A stretch of DNA of 64,000 bases from an uncultured Phycisphaerales bacterium. Lineage in GTDB: Bacteria > Planctomycetota > Phycisphaerae > Tepidisphaerales > Tepidisphaeraceae. Below, in pieces: positions 23,289 through 30,920 of this stretch (within the stretch, counting starts at the first letter, position 1; the number at the start of each line of letters is the position of its first letter). The notes beneath the pieces were generated by a model that had not been told where the DNA came from, did not search any database, and saw only the letters and a list, made by a program, of their open reading frames with translations. The translations under genes were made by a program, and so were the position numbers. The stretch is from the NCBI GenBank assembly GCA_903871935.1, contig CAIQIQ010000053.1, positions 1 to 64,000 on the forward strand. Reading direction: 5' to 3'.

Positions 23289-25136
23289 GTGCGTATCGCC
23301 TGGTTTTGTGTTTGTTCCATTGCGTTGACGCTGACGGCGTATGCGCAGAGTTCGCAGCCCGCTGGACTGACGTTCTACAAGACCCAGGATTCGGATGACT
23401 GGGTGCGGCATACGCTGGTGGTGCAGAAGACATACACGCGCGTGCTGCTTGTGAGCCAGGTTGCGCAGCCGCCCAAGACGGTGAGGATTGCAGCGCTGGA
23501 CCTGAACGCTCGCGATAGCTCCGCCACAGGAGAGATGCGCGAGTATCCTGTCGATCGGGTCTTTGCCACGCTTCAGGAAGCCGCGGATGCATCGGTCGGC
23601 GGAGATCTGGTCGCAGTGGCGCCAGGAACATACACCGGCTTTGTGATCAACTCAGCACACCAGGGCGCCGCAGATGGCAGCTACATCCACTTCAAGGCAC
23701 TGGGCGAGCCCGGGCAGGTGGTGATCAACAAGCCATCGCAAGTACAGTCGTGGATGATCTTCCTGACGAGCACCCACCACATCATTGTGGAGGGATTTGA
23801 GATGGACGGCAGCGCGTACGCCAATGCGCCGTTGCTGGCGCCGGCAACTCGCGCTGTGGCGCAGCCGGCGACACGGCCCGCCGCACCACTGGCTGCGTCG
23901 CAGCCAACAACTCGGCGCCGGGGCGGGGCACCGTCCATCGACCGGGCGGGAATCATGCTTGGCAGCGGCTTCGCCCAGTCGAGTCTACTGACACATCACA
24001 TCATCATCCTGAACAATTTCTCGCACCACCATGGGTCGTGGGGCATGCACTCTACCGATACGCACACAGTGCTGATGCAGGGCAACTGCTTCGCGTTCTC
24101 GCGGCAGGAACACTCTGCGTATGTCTCGGATGGCTCGGATAACTACGTGATCCGCCGCAACGTCTTCTTCGGCAGCCGCGGGTGCGGACTGCAATGCAAT
24201 ATCGACGCGAGCTCGTCGTTGCGGGAAACATCGGCAAACCCGGCCCTGAAGGATTTCCCGCCACGACAGGCGCCCATTGGCGAGTGGGCCAGGAAACTCC
24301 TGGCGAAGGCGACGGAGATCTTTGGCGAGAACGGCTTTCCCGATGGTCGAGGCCGGAATTTCATCATCGAGGAGAACGTGGCCAACCAGAACGGACTGGG
24401 CGGCGGCGCGGCATACAACTTCGCCGGGTTGCAGGAATCGCTGGTGCAGAACAACCTGGCGTACAACAACGTCAATCATGGCATTGCGCTCTACAACAAT
24501 GTTGGCGCGGGCGACACCGACGCGGTACGTGTTGCATCCTCTTCGCCACAGCAGGTTACCGGTCCAGAGGTATTGCCCATCTTTGGCTCGCACAATGATG
24601 TGGTACGCAACAACACCATCCTGATGAACAACCCCGGGCGTTCGGCCATAGTCATCGTCAATGGCAGTTATGGCGCACAGTTGCGCAACAACATCCTGAT
24701 CAACGACGCGGATGACAGCATCCACACCGACACCCCCAGCATCTGGCGATTCGACAGCGGGTACAACGCCGCCGGACGGGCCGCACTCTCGTATCTCAAT
24801 CCTGACGGTTACTGGGCTGAAGGGACGCGGAACAAGCCGGGTCCCATGCCAAGCGAATTCAAGTCCCTGGCGATCAACCTTGATGAGAACTTCCACTCGA
24901 AGCTGAATCTGACGCGCGAGGCGCTAGCGGGCGAATTCGTGCGCGACAGCCAGGAGCCCTGGGTGATCTTCCCCGGGCATTGGTGGAAACTGAACCCGAA
25001 CCGTCCGGACTTTCACCCGCGAAAAGACGCAAAGGTCTTGGTTGGCGCGGGCGATCCTACGCAACTACCACCGCTCGACAACGAAGGACATAAGCGATCC
25101 TCAACCGACATTGGAGCATTCCGCGCGGCGGATTAG
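23289..25136 (+). CDS. Secreted right-handed parallel beta-helix protein
   Basis: 615 residues from GTG 23289 with CAAGGAG upstream, 78 bases after the preceding gene and probably co-transcribed with it. Signal peptide to about residue 20 (A-Y-A-Q). From ~85 it has the pectate-lyase-like opening (F-A-T-L-Q-E-A-A-D-A-S-V-G-G-D then V-A-V-A-P-G-T-Y), followed by coils rich in N and short hydrophobic turns (I-I-I-L-N-N-F-S-H-H-H, N-Y-V-I-R-R-N-V-F-F, V-Q-N-N-L-A-Y-N-N, V-V-R-N-N-T-I-L-M-N-N, Q-L-R-N-N-I-L-I-N). A Pro/Ala/Thr-rich insertion at ~185-215 is linker-like. Probably a polysaccharide lyase or hydrolase; no Ca-binding triad could be assigned. Confidence 0.8.
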   Translation: MRIAWFCVCSIALTLTAYAQSSQPAGLTFYKTQDSDDWVRHTLVVQKTYTRVLLVSQVAQPPKTVRIAALDLNARDSSATGEMREYPVDRVFATLQEAADASVGGDLVAVAPGTYTGFVINSAHQGAADGSYIHFKALGEPGQVVINKPSQVQSWMIFLTSTHHIIVEGFEMDGSAYANAPLLAPATRAVAQPATRPAAPLAASQPTTRRRGGAPSIDRAGIMLGSGFAQSSLLTHHIIILNNFSHHHGSWGMHSTDTHTVLMQGNCFAFSRQEHSAYVSDGSDNYVIRRNVFFGSRGCGLQCNIDASSSLRETSANPALKDFPPRQAPIGEWARKLLAKATEIFGENGFPDGRGRNFIIEENVANQNGLGGGAAYNFAGLQESLVQNNLAYNNVNHGIALYNNVGAGDTDAVRVASSSPQQVTGPEVLPIFGSHNDVVRNNTILMNNPGRSAIVIVNGSYGAQLRNNILINDADDSIHTDTPSIWRFDSGYNAAGRAALSYLNPDGYWAEGTRNKPGPMPSEFKSLAINLDENFHSKLNLTREALAGEFVRDSQEPWVIFPGHWWKLNPNRPDFHPRKDAKVLVGAGDPTQLPPLDNEGHKRSSTDIGAFRAAD

Positions 25137-25148
25137 CGAACTGCGCCT

Positions 25149-25631
25149 TTACAACATCACTTTCAGGGCGTCTTTGTAGCTGGAGAGAAGGCTCGAAAAC
25201 TGCTCGGTGAAGACGAAGTTGTGCTCGGGAAACTTCATGCCGGCCATGTTCTGGTCGATGTGGCTGAACATGATCTCGATCTCGGCAACCAGATCTTCAC
25301 CAACCTTGGCCGTTCCAGAGGTCGAGGCCCCCTGCTCTGATATCTGATCGATCCGCGCGTGGAATGTGATTGTCTCGCCGGGGCGGACGATCCGGTGAAA
25401 GACCGCCTTGCCGACCTTGGCAAGGATGACCTTCTGGCTGAAGTTGCTGACTTCGCCCACCAGGATGCCGGCCGTCTGCGCCATGCCCTCGAGGATCAGG
25501 CTGTGCGGCACGATCGGGAACGCCGGGTAAAGATCGTGCAGATGCTCCTCCGCGAGCGTGACATTCTTGATGGCGGTGGCGGATACCGCGTGCTCGAAAC
25601 TCGTGAACTTGTCGATCCAGATCCAACGCAT
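25149..25631 (-). CDS. FabZ-like hotdog protein lacking the usual catalytic His
   Basis: 160 residues. The fold is that of 3-hydroxyacyl-ACP dehydratases: D-L-Y-P-A-F-P-I-V-P-H then S-L-I-L-E-G-M-A-Q-T-A-G. In active FabZ the first block reads (D/G)-H-F-P-x-x-P-x-(M/L)-P-G; here Leu-Tyr replaces His-Phe and His replaces the Gly, while the helix Glu is kept. The paralogue at 26167-26652 has the normal D-H-F-P. This one may therefore be a partner subunit, a thioesterase-like hotdog protein or an inactive half of a heterodimer. Same strand as the ACP gene 75 bases upstream. Confidence 0.8.
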   Translation of the reverse strand: MRWIWIDKFTSFEHAVSATAIKNVTLAEEHLHDLYPAFPIVPHSLILEGMAQTAGILVGEVSNFSQKVILAKVGKAVFHRIVRPGETITFHARIDQISEQGASTSGTAKVGEDLVAEIEIMFSHIDQNMAGMKFPEHNFVFTEQFSSLLSSYKDALKVML

Positions 25632-25694
25632 TGAGGGAAGGATGAAGGCGGAAGGATGAAGGATGAAAGCTTCAGCCTTCGCTCTTCATCCATC
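25632..25694 (-). repeat. Purine-rich reiterated spacer between FabZ-like and ACP genes
   Basis: On the plus strand, the motif GGAAGGATGAA and close variants occur three times over about 40 bases, then AGCTTCAGCCTTCGCTCTTC gives a partial inverted counterpart. Such GGATGAA runs occur between genes in many planctomycete genomes. The position inside a probable operon makes it part of the mRNA leader of the downstream FabZ-like gene. Confidence 0.4.
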
Positions 25695-25706
25695 CGCAAG
25701 TGTTTA

Positions 25707-26087
25707 TCAGGCGGTCTTGAGCTTGTTCTCGATGTAGTTGACGACGGTGTCGACGGTGAAGCGGATGTTATTGACGTTCGGGTCCTTCTCCAGGGCCGCG
25801 AAATCAACGTGCGGCATGCGCTTCTTCAGTTCCACCAGGCCTTCGGGAGTAACCTTGTTATCCTGCACATAGGCGGGATTGGTGAAGATGTCCTCGGGGA
25901 ACATCTCGCCCCGGGGAATCTTGATCCCAAAGGCCTTCTCCAGGCGGAACACGATGTCGAGGAAGTCGATGCTCTCTGCGCCCAAATCATCGCGCAACCT
26001 GGCATCGGGCTTCACGTCCTCTTCGTCTACACCGAGGGCGTCAACCAGCACATCCTTGACCTTGCTATAGATTTCTTCGCGCGTCAT
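25707..26087 (-). CDS. Acyl carrier protein with a C-terminal insertion
   Basis: 126 residues from ATG 26087, with AAGGAG twelve bases upstream; the frame is open further upstream but in antisense-like sequence. Residues 1-60 are a normal ACP: helix 1, V-K-P-D-A-R-L-R-D-D-L-G-A-E-S-I-D, where the Ser after A-E carries phosphopantetheine, then helix 2. Ordinary ACPs have about 80 residues; this one has roughly 45 extra between helix 3 and the final helix (Y-V-Q-D-N-K-V-T-P-E-G-L-V-E-L-K ... T-V-V-N-Y-I-E-N-K). It lies between two FabZ-like genes and so probably serves a specialised fatty-acid or lipid pathway. Confidence 0.9.
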   Translation of the reverse strand: MTREEIYSKVKDVLVDALGVDEEDVKPDARLRDDLGAESIDFLDIVFRLEKAFGIKIPRGEMFPEDIFTNPAYVQDNKVTPEGLVELKKRMPHVDFAALEKDPNVNNIRFTVDTVVNYIENKLKTA

Positions 26088-26166
26088 GTCGTTTGAAAGC
26101 TCCTTCTTGACCGTGTCTATTGTGAGGGTCGGACCGCGTTTTGCAAGCTTCCCAGCGCCACTGTCG

Positions 26167-26652
26167 CTAAAGTGACAGGCTCGGCGACGCCTGTTTGAGC
26201 ACGTTCCAGCGGGCGCGGGTGTGTTCCTGCAGCCGAGCGTCGACGGCCGCCATGGCCGGATCGCGGCTGGCAAGGTTGAAATAGGCGATCTCGATGCGTG
26301 CGGCGATCGACTGCTTCTGCCCCACCATCCCGGTGATCTTGAACGTGGCCCCTGCTTCGGTGGGCTTGAGCAGTTCGGCCTCGATACGAAGCTGGTCGCC
26401 GGGGGCGACAAACTGGCCGTACTTCACATTGCGCGCCTCTTTGAGGACGGCGATCGAGCAGGCGAAATCGCGTCGCACATGCAGCAGCCAGCCGGCCGCC
26501 TGGGTGGCGGCTTCGAGCATCATCACCCCAGGCAGCACCGGAAAGGTGGGGAAATGGTCGGCCAGGTACTCCTCGGCCAGCGACACCTGTTTGACCGCCA
26601 CGATGCGGTTTTCGGTGAGGCTTTCGATTCTGTCGATCAGGTTGAACTTCAT
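26167..26652 (-). CDS. 3-hydroxyacyl-ACP dehydratase, FabZ type
   Basis: 161 residues. The motif D-H-F-P-T-F-P-V-L-P-G followed by V-M-M-L-E-A-A-T-Q-A-A-G contains the catalytic His and Glu of FabZ. Length and the L-I-D-R-I-E-S-L start are typical. Expected reaction: dehydration of (3R)-hydroxyacyl-ACP to trans-2-enoyl-ACP in the cytosol. Gene order on the minus strand is this gene, the extended ACP, then the His-lacking paralogue, pointing to one dedicated acyl chain module rather than general fatty acid synthesis. No ketoacyl synthase is in the window. Confidence 0.88.
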   Translation of the reverse strand: MKFNLIDRIESLTENRIVAVKQVSLAEEYLADHFPTFPVLPGVMMLEAATQAAGWLLHVRRDFACSIAVLKEARNVKYGQFVAPGDQLRIEAELLKPTEAGATFKITGMVGQKQSIAARIEIAYFNLASRDPAMAAVDARLQEHTRARWNVLKQASPSLSL

Positions 26653-26699
26653 GGTCTGCTGGCCATCTTAGGAACTCGCCGGGCGTTGTAGCGGGCAGG

Positions 26700-26772
26700 C
26701 GGGAGGTTTGCAAGGCTGGGGGGAAGAGCGGAGGGCGAGAGTGGGAGAGGGCGTGAGGGCGAGAGCGGTTGT
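26700..26772 (-). repeat. Purine/pyrimidine-biased intergenic repeat
   Basis: On the minus strand it reads CGCCCTCTCCCACTC-TCGCCCTCCGCTCTTCCC, closely similar in order of motifs to 4280-4350. It opens a 1.2-kb gene-free region (26653-27872). Confidence 0.45.
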
Positions 26773-26950
26773 GGATAGGTAGCAGGTGCGCAGGTTCTCG
26801 GTGGGGGTACCCCCTATGCGTCAAGTGCCGTGGCGAAAGGGAGTTACGGCATAATCAGGGGAGGAGGTGCGCAAGTTCGGGGCGCTTGTGGATAACTGGC
26901 AGAGGTAGTGATTATTGATCATTCCTTAACGATGCGGAAAACCAAGGTGG

Positions 26951-27143
26951 CGCGCGACAGTGGGCGGGTTTGGGCGTTCTTGGTTGGTGCGGGGCGTGGC
27001 GTAAGTGATGGCGGGAACGGGAGTTGGGGGATGGGGCGAAAATGTCGCGCGCATAGATGCACCAGTGTCGCGCGAGGTTAAGTCTTGGCGGGACAAATGG
27101 TTGGGTGCAAGTTAGCGGCGAAAAAACGCGGAAGTGTCGCGCG
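26951..27143. repeat. Cluster of TGTCGCGCG motifs
   Basis: TGTCGCGCG occurs directly at 27043-27051, 27066-27074 and 27135-27143 and inverted at 26951-26959, all within 200 bases of non-coding DNA. The last two are preceded by AG (AGTGTCGCGCG). I know of no named element of this form; it might be a protein-binding site cluster. Confidence 0.4.
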
Positions 27144-27283
27144 CTGCATCTTCCCTGGCGGTTGGGAGGGAGAATCGCACCTGTCAGGGAAGGTGCTCAA
27201 GTTGGGTATTCCGTAACAAGCGCATCGCACTGCCAGCCGATCTGGCAGCGGCGGTATTCGGTTGTCAAATAGCTCTGCGGGTA

Positions 27284-27373
27284 CGCACCCTCATCCCGAC
27301 CTTCTCGTCGCCCCACCACGGCGGGTCTTCGACACGGCGACTCCATCCGTGGACCAGAGCGAGAAGGAGGGAG
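27284..27373 (+). repeat. Dispersed intergenic palindromic element, copy 2
   Basis: ACCCTCATCCCGACCTTCTC, GTCGCC, a ~22-base loop, GGCGAC, TCCATCCGTGGACCAGAG, CGAGAAGGAGG. It matches the blocks of 4001-4072 (inverted) but has a longer loop between GTCGCC and GGCGAC. A five-pair hairpin CCCCC-ATAATAA-GGGGG follows at 27384-27400. Confidence 0.5.
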
Positions 27374-27623
27374 AAAAACACGTCCCCCATAATAAGGGGG
27401 TGCTGGCAAGAATCGGCAGGAGGGAGCTGAGGATTGACAAGCACTTACGAGCGGGGAAGAAAATTCGCATTTTTTTCGGTGAGGTGGGGCATGCGGATTG
27501 CTAGGGCGCGACATCGGAGACGGCTGAGTGCAAAACTGCGACGGCCGCGATGCAGTCTGCAGTTGGTTTCTGTGCATTGGGGTGGATGCGAAATCAGATC
27601 TGGCTGCGCCGCCGACAGGTGCT

Positions 27624-27642
27624 ACAGGTTCGGCGAACCTGT
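27624..27642. promoter_or_regulatory. 19-base near-perfect palindrome upstream of the ATPase operon
   Basis: ACAGGTTCG-G-CGAACCTGT: nine-base arms around one central base, about 230 bases before the first gene of the operon at 27873. A GACAGGT half-site lies just upstream (27614-27620). The symmetry suits a dimeric repressor site; it may equally be a small hairpin. Confidence 0.4.
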
Positions 27643-27872
27643 TTGCTACTTATCGCCCGTCTACGAATCCGGGCCCTCGATCCCGGTCCTTTTCCGACAG
27701 TCCCCATGCTACGTCCTGGCCGGATCAGGTCTCATGCACCGCATGTCGCCGATCCGTCCCGTGGCATCATTGGTACCCGGCAGTTAGCATGTGGCATCGG
27801 ATGCACTGAGAGCTCGGCTGAAACACGACGGCGCATGCATCCGTGCGCGAAGGATCCAGGGAGTAACGACAA

Positions 27873-29222
27873 ATGGCGACACAACAGTCTGTATCTGCTG
27901 CCACCTTGAGGGACATCCTGCGGAGGTTGAATCCAAATAGGCCAGCCGGATTCGACGAGTTCGCGATACCGCGGGTTCCGCGCAATTCAAATGCTCTTCG
28001 TCAGTTACGGACGCATATCAGTGCGGACCCATATGCTAAGGCCCTACTCAGCGGACATATCGGGGTCGGGAAATCGACGGAGCTCTTCAGCCTCAAGAAG
28101 GAGCTGGATTCTGATCGTCACGTGATTGTCTGCTCGATTGCAGAGACATTGGGCATGCATAATCTGGACACCTTTGCGCTACTCATAGTTATTCTAGAAG
28201 CATGCATTCGGTCATGGATAGATCGTCTGGGTGACATGCCCGTTGGCCTTGTGGATGAATTGGTGAATCATGTTCGGACCCTCGTTCCCGAGAGCAAAAG
28301 GCCGCCGAGCACCTCCAGAGTCGGGCTCATTCGCGAAATACAGCCGTTGCAGGAATTATTCGGCGCGATTCCAAAGAAGATCAGCACCGGAGGGCAACTC
28401 GCCAAACTCTACTCCGAGGTTCTTCAACGTCTTGCATTGAGGTACGTGTCTCCCGCCCAATTGGCAACTCTAGATCCAAGCGGGATCGCAATGAGCTGCG
28501 AGGTAATGCTAAAGGAGCTTGAGAGTCGAGCAAAGAAGCCTGTTTTGCTGCTGATTGATGATCTCGACAAAGTCAGGAACCCAGCTGCCCAAACCGACAT
28601 CTTCCTCGACCGCGCAATGGCACTTCTCCGACTTCATTGCGGGATTGTTGCCACCTGTCCACTGGATGTGCTCTTTGCGCAACGTGGGCGGGAGTTGGAC
28701 CAAGTCTGGGGAACAATGTACATCCTTGATCCATTTCCTGTCCCTGATCTAGAAGGAGCGACAGTAAACGATCCGACATTATCGCCCTACTTGACGATCC
28801 TCAGGTCAGTTGGTGCGCAGCAAGCGATTTCGGCTCTTCAGTGTCGAAAGGTTGCCCACGCTTCAGGTGGGATCCCAAGGGTCTTTGTGTACTCCTGTAG
28901 TGCTTGCGTTACGTACGCACTAGAGGCCGGAGAGCCTCATGTCCTTGATTACCACGTTGATCTGGTTCAGCGTGACCAGACGGACCTTTGGCGCGGACGA
29001 TTGGAGGATTCAGACTACGAGGCTCTCGCGGCGGTTCTTGATTCGGGTGGGTCGAATGTCCCGCGAGCAGTACATCTGCTGCGTGATGGCGTCCTGATTC
29101 GGGACGGCGCTGCCCAGGACGTGAAGCAATTCCGCGCTGCACCATGGGTTAGCCCCCTGCTCGATAGCTACCGAAGGCGGAAAGCATTGCCGCAGCCAGT
29201 GGAGGGGGGCGACCGGAAATGA
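27873..29222 (+). CDS. P-loop ATPase, first gene of a three-gene conflict-like operon
   Basis: 449 residues from ATG 27873 with GGGAG nine bases upstream. Walker A is G-H-I-G-V-G-K-S-T at residues 61-69, Walker B is V-L-L-L-I-D-D-L-D-K at 224-233, and a sensor-1-like strand C-G-I-V-A-T-C follows at ~255-261. The sequence F-D-E-F-x-x-P-R before it and the layout resemble AAA/STAND-type NTPases found in bacterial defence loci. The last ~110 residues (Q-R-D-Q-T-D-L-W-R-G-R-L onward) look like a winged-helix region that often closes such ATPases. It overlaps the next gene by four bases (ATGA), implying coupled translation. Confidence 0.75.
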   Translation: MATQQSVSAATLRDILRRLNPNRPAGFDEFAIPRVPRNSNALRQLRTHISADPYAKALLSGHIGVGKSTELFSLKKELDSDRHVIVCSIAETLGMHNLDTFALLIVILEACIRSWIDRLGDMPVGLVDELVNHVRTLVPESKRPPSTSRVGLIREIQPLQELFGAIPKKISTGGQLAKLYSEVLQRLALRYVSPAQLATLDPSGIAMSCEVMLKELESRAKKPVLLLIDDLDKVRNPAAQTDIFLDRAMALLRLHCGIVATCPLDVLFAQRGRELDQVWGTMYILDPFPVPDLEGATVNDPTLSPYLTILRSVGAQQAISALQCRKVAHASGGIPRVFVYSCSACVTYALEAGEPHVLDYHVDLVQRDQTDLWRGRLEDSDYEALAAVLDSGGSNVPRAVHLLRDGVLIRDGAAQDVKQFRAAPWVSPLLDSYRRRKALPQPVEGGDRK

Positions 29223-29824
29223 TGCTGAACATCTATCTCCAGTCGTTGCTGAGCCACCAACCAGCAATTGGTGTAGTTCGATGGGAAGACCGCGACACCC
29301 TGCAGAGACTCCTTGCGGTCCTCCCCCGACACCTAAAGGCCGCGCATGGCGGGAAGGGAACGCTCCGCACAATCGCGGCCGCGGACATGAGCAGTGAGCA
29401 GTTTGGTAAGGCGGTTGTCACATCACTCAGGAACGCAGCGGAAGCCTGCCTCATCATCTATGACATCGAGTCATTTGCCGGACTGGCCGGCAGCATTCTC
29501 AACGGTCAGCGTGAGCGATTGGGTCTGGCAAGAGCGATCCTGCTATGCATACGGACGAATCGGTTCCGAGACTTCGCGTTGGAAGCTCCAGACGTTATGA
29601 GTTGGGTAGGGAACAATGTCGCTCAGGCAACCGATTTCAACGAAACGCCATTGCGTAGCGATGTAAAGAAGTCGCTACGGTTGTTGGAGACGAAGTATGG
29701 GATGACAACGTCAGCGTTTTTGGCACGTAGCGACGTTGGGAAGGCGACAGGAATCCCTGATGCTTGGATCTGGCGTGAACTCGCGACCATGGATCGCAAC
29801 ATGCGAGACGGGGCGATATCATGA
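29219..29824 (+). CDS. Operon second gene: NTPase-associated protein with APDxxSW motif
   Basis: 201 residues; its ATG overlaps the stop of the ATPase gene and its own stop overlaps the third gene. No Walker A is present. A strand ending in a hydrophobic-D pattern (A-C-L-I-I-Y-D-I-E-S-F) is followed by I-L-N-G-Q-R-E-R-L, A-I-L-L-C-I-R-T-N-R-F and E-A-P-D-V-M-S-W-V-G. The order L-N-x-x-R-x-x-L ... (F/L)-x-x-x-A-P-D-x-x-S-W is one I associate with the C-terminal half of small NTPase domains next to TIR and TPR effector regions. It may be a regulatory or sensing partner of the ATPase. Function inferred only. Confidence 0.6.
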   Translation: MMLNIYLQSLLSHQPAIGVVRWEDRDTLQRLLAVLPRHLKAAHGGKGTLRTIAAADMSSEQFGKAVVTSLRNAAEACLIIYDIESFAGLAGSILNGQRERLGLARAILLCIRTNRFRDFALEAPDVMSWVGNNVAQATDFNETPLRSDVKKSLRLLETKYGMTTSAFLARSDVGKATGIPDAWIWRELATMDRNMRDGAIS

Positions 29825-30375
29825 TAACGCCAGATCGCACACTCCATGCCTACGCGCAGCGCCTCCAAGCAGCCATTGCGCAATGCCAGTCCATTGAGGT
29901 CGGCGAGCGAGCTATCCCAACGAGAGAAGATCGCCCAGGAACACTGGTCTTGTGTCGCGGAGGAATCGACGAAGCCGGGGTATCAAATAGCCTGTTCCCC
30001 GGCGATGAGCGAGCGGCGCGCCCCCTCAACCTTGTAAACGGTGGGGCCATTTCCCTTTACGTTCGCCTAAGGCTCGCGGGCAAGACGGGGGGATGTAGGG
30101 TAGCTTCTTCCAAGATCACGTGTATGGGTTTGCCACCGGGGAATCCTAACAAGATGCAGTCATTCCGCTACGATCAGCCCGAAGGACAGCCTCGCGGTGA
30201 TGGCTGGGAAGTTCAACTCAACGATAACCCCGAGCATCCGTGGCGGCACCTCCACATAAACTTCGATTTGCCACACCCGGCGAACGAGCTGCGCATGCCT
30301 CTAGGCCCCGTGTGTCCGATCCTTCTGTTGCACACCTTCAACTATTGGTACTGTAGGACGTTCTCTGTTGCGTGA
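29821..30375 (+). CDS. Operon third gene: unknown protein with HxxxHxH motif
   Basis: 184 residues, start overlapping the second gene by four bases. No family is certain. The C-terminal half has S-F-R-Y-D-Q-P, G-W-E-V-Q-L-N-D-N-P, E-H-P-W-R-H-L-H-I-N-F and then L-R-M-P-L-G-P-V-C-P. The spacing H-x-x-x-H-x-H could bind a metal, and the F-R-Y-D ... H-P-x-x-x-H-x-H order recalls DUF6516-type toxin/antitoxin proteins; the resemblance is weak. As last gene behind an ATPase pair it is the best candidate for an effector or target-recognition subunit. Confidence 0.55.
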   Translation: MITPDRTLHAYAQRLQAAIAQCQSIEVGERAIPTREDRPGTLVLCRGGIDEAGVSNSLFPGDERAARPLNLVNGGAISLYVRLRLAGKTGGCRVASSKITCMGLPPGNPNKMQSFRYDQPEGQPRGDGWEVQLNDNPEHPWRHLHINFDLPHPANELRMPLGPVCPILLLHTFNYWYCRTFSVA

Positions 30376-30403
30376 ACCCTCTCCCTTCCACGTTCCTGTT
30401 CCC

Positions 30404-30651
30404 TTAACATTCCCCATTGCATGTAAGGGCCAAGGCAAGGTGAAAGCAACATCCCATATTCCGACACGGGCGCCGCCAATCATGCTTCAGTTGCACTTCC
30501 GTATTCGTACTCCGCAGCGTCGCTCCCATCATCTCAAGAATGCGCGTATCCTCCGCCGTCAGCGGCTCCGAGACCGCTTGCAGGATTTCGTCGATCTGGT
30601 GCTGCGAGTGCGTCGCAGGCGTGAAACGTAGGTACGCTTTGGTCGCTATTC
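30404..30651 (-). pseudogene. 3' remnant of a PLP-dependent oxoamine synthase-like gene
   Basis: One minus-strand frame reads A-T-K-A-Y-L-R-F-T-P-A-T-H-S-Q-H-Q-I-D-E then I-L-Q-A-V-S-E-P-L. This is the usual end of 8-amino-7-oxononanoate synthase, 5-aminolevulinate synthase and glycine C-acetyltransferase relatives (L-R-F-x-P-x-x-x-H-x-x-x-x-I-D-x-x-(L/V)). An in-frame TGA lies just upstream, and the rest of the enzyme is missing. It sits right behind the ATPase operon, which points to an insertion or deletion that removed the 5' part. Bases 30652-30920 show nothing else I can support. Confidence 0.5.
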
Positions 30652-30920
30652 GGACCCTTCTTCAGTGGGAGACGTTGTTGCAGCATGTGGATTCAGTCTG
30701 AACTTCGGATTCTGAATGACAGGTCCCTTTATGTCCGAGAACAATGACAGCAAGTTGAACTCCGTGATGGGGCCTCGCCTGGATGCGCGCTCTATCAAAT
30801 CACCGTTTTCCCCGGATCCTTGCACAGCACGAGCACGCCGGTTCGGGACAGCGCCGCTCACGCGGCGGATTTTCTGGCGCTTCCGGCACGGTAAATAGTT
30901 ACCTTCAAGACCCGTGACGT

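Noticed and set aside
27384-27400. CCCCC-ATAATAA-GGGGG hairpin as a terminator
   Set aside because: Only five pairs, a long loop and no T-run; no gene ends nearby.
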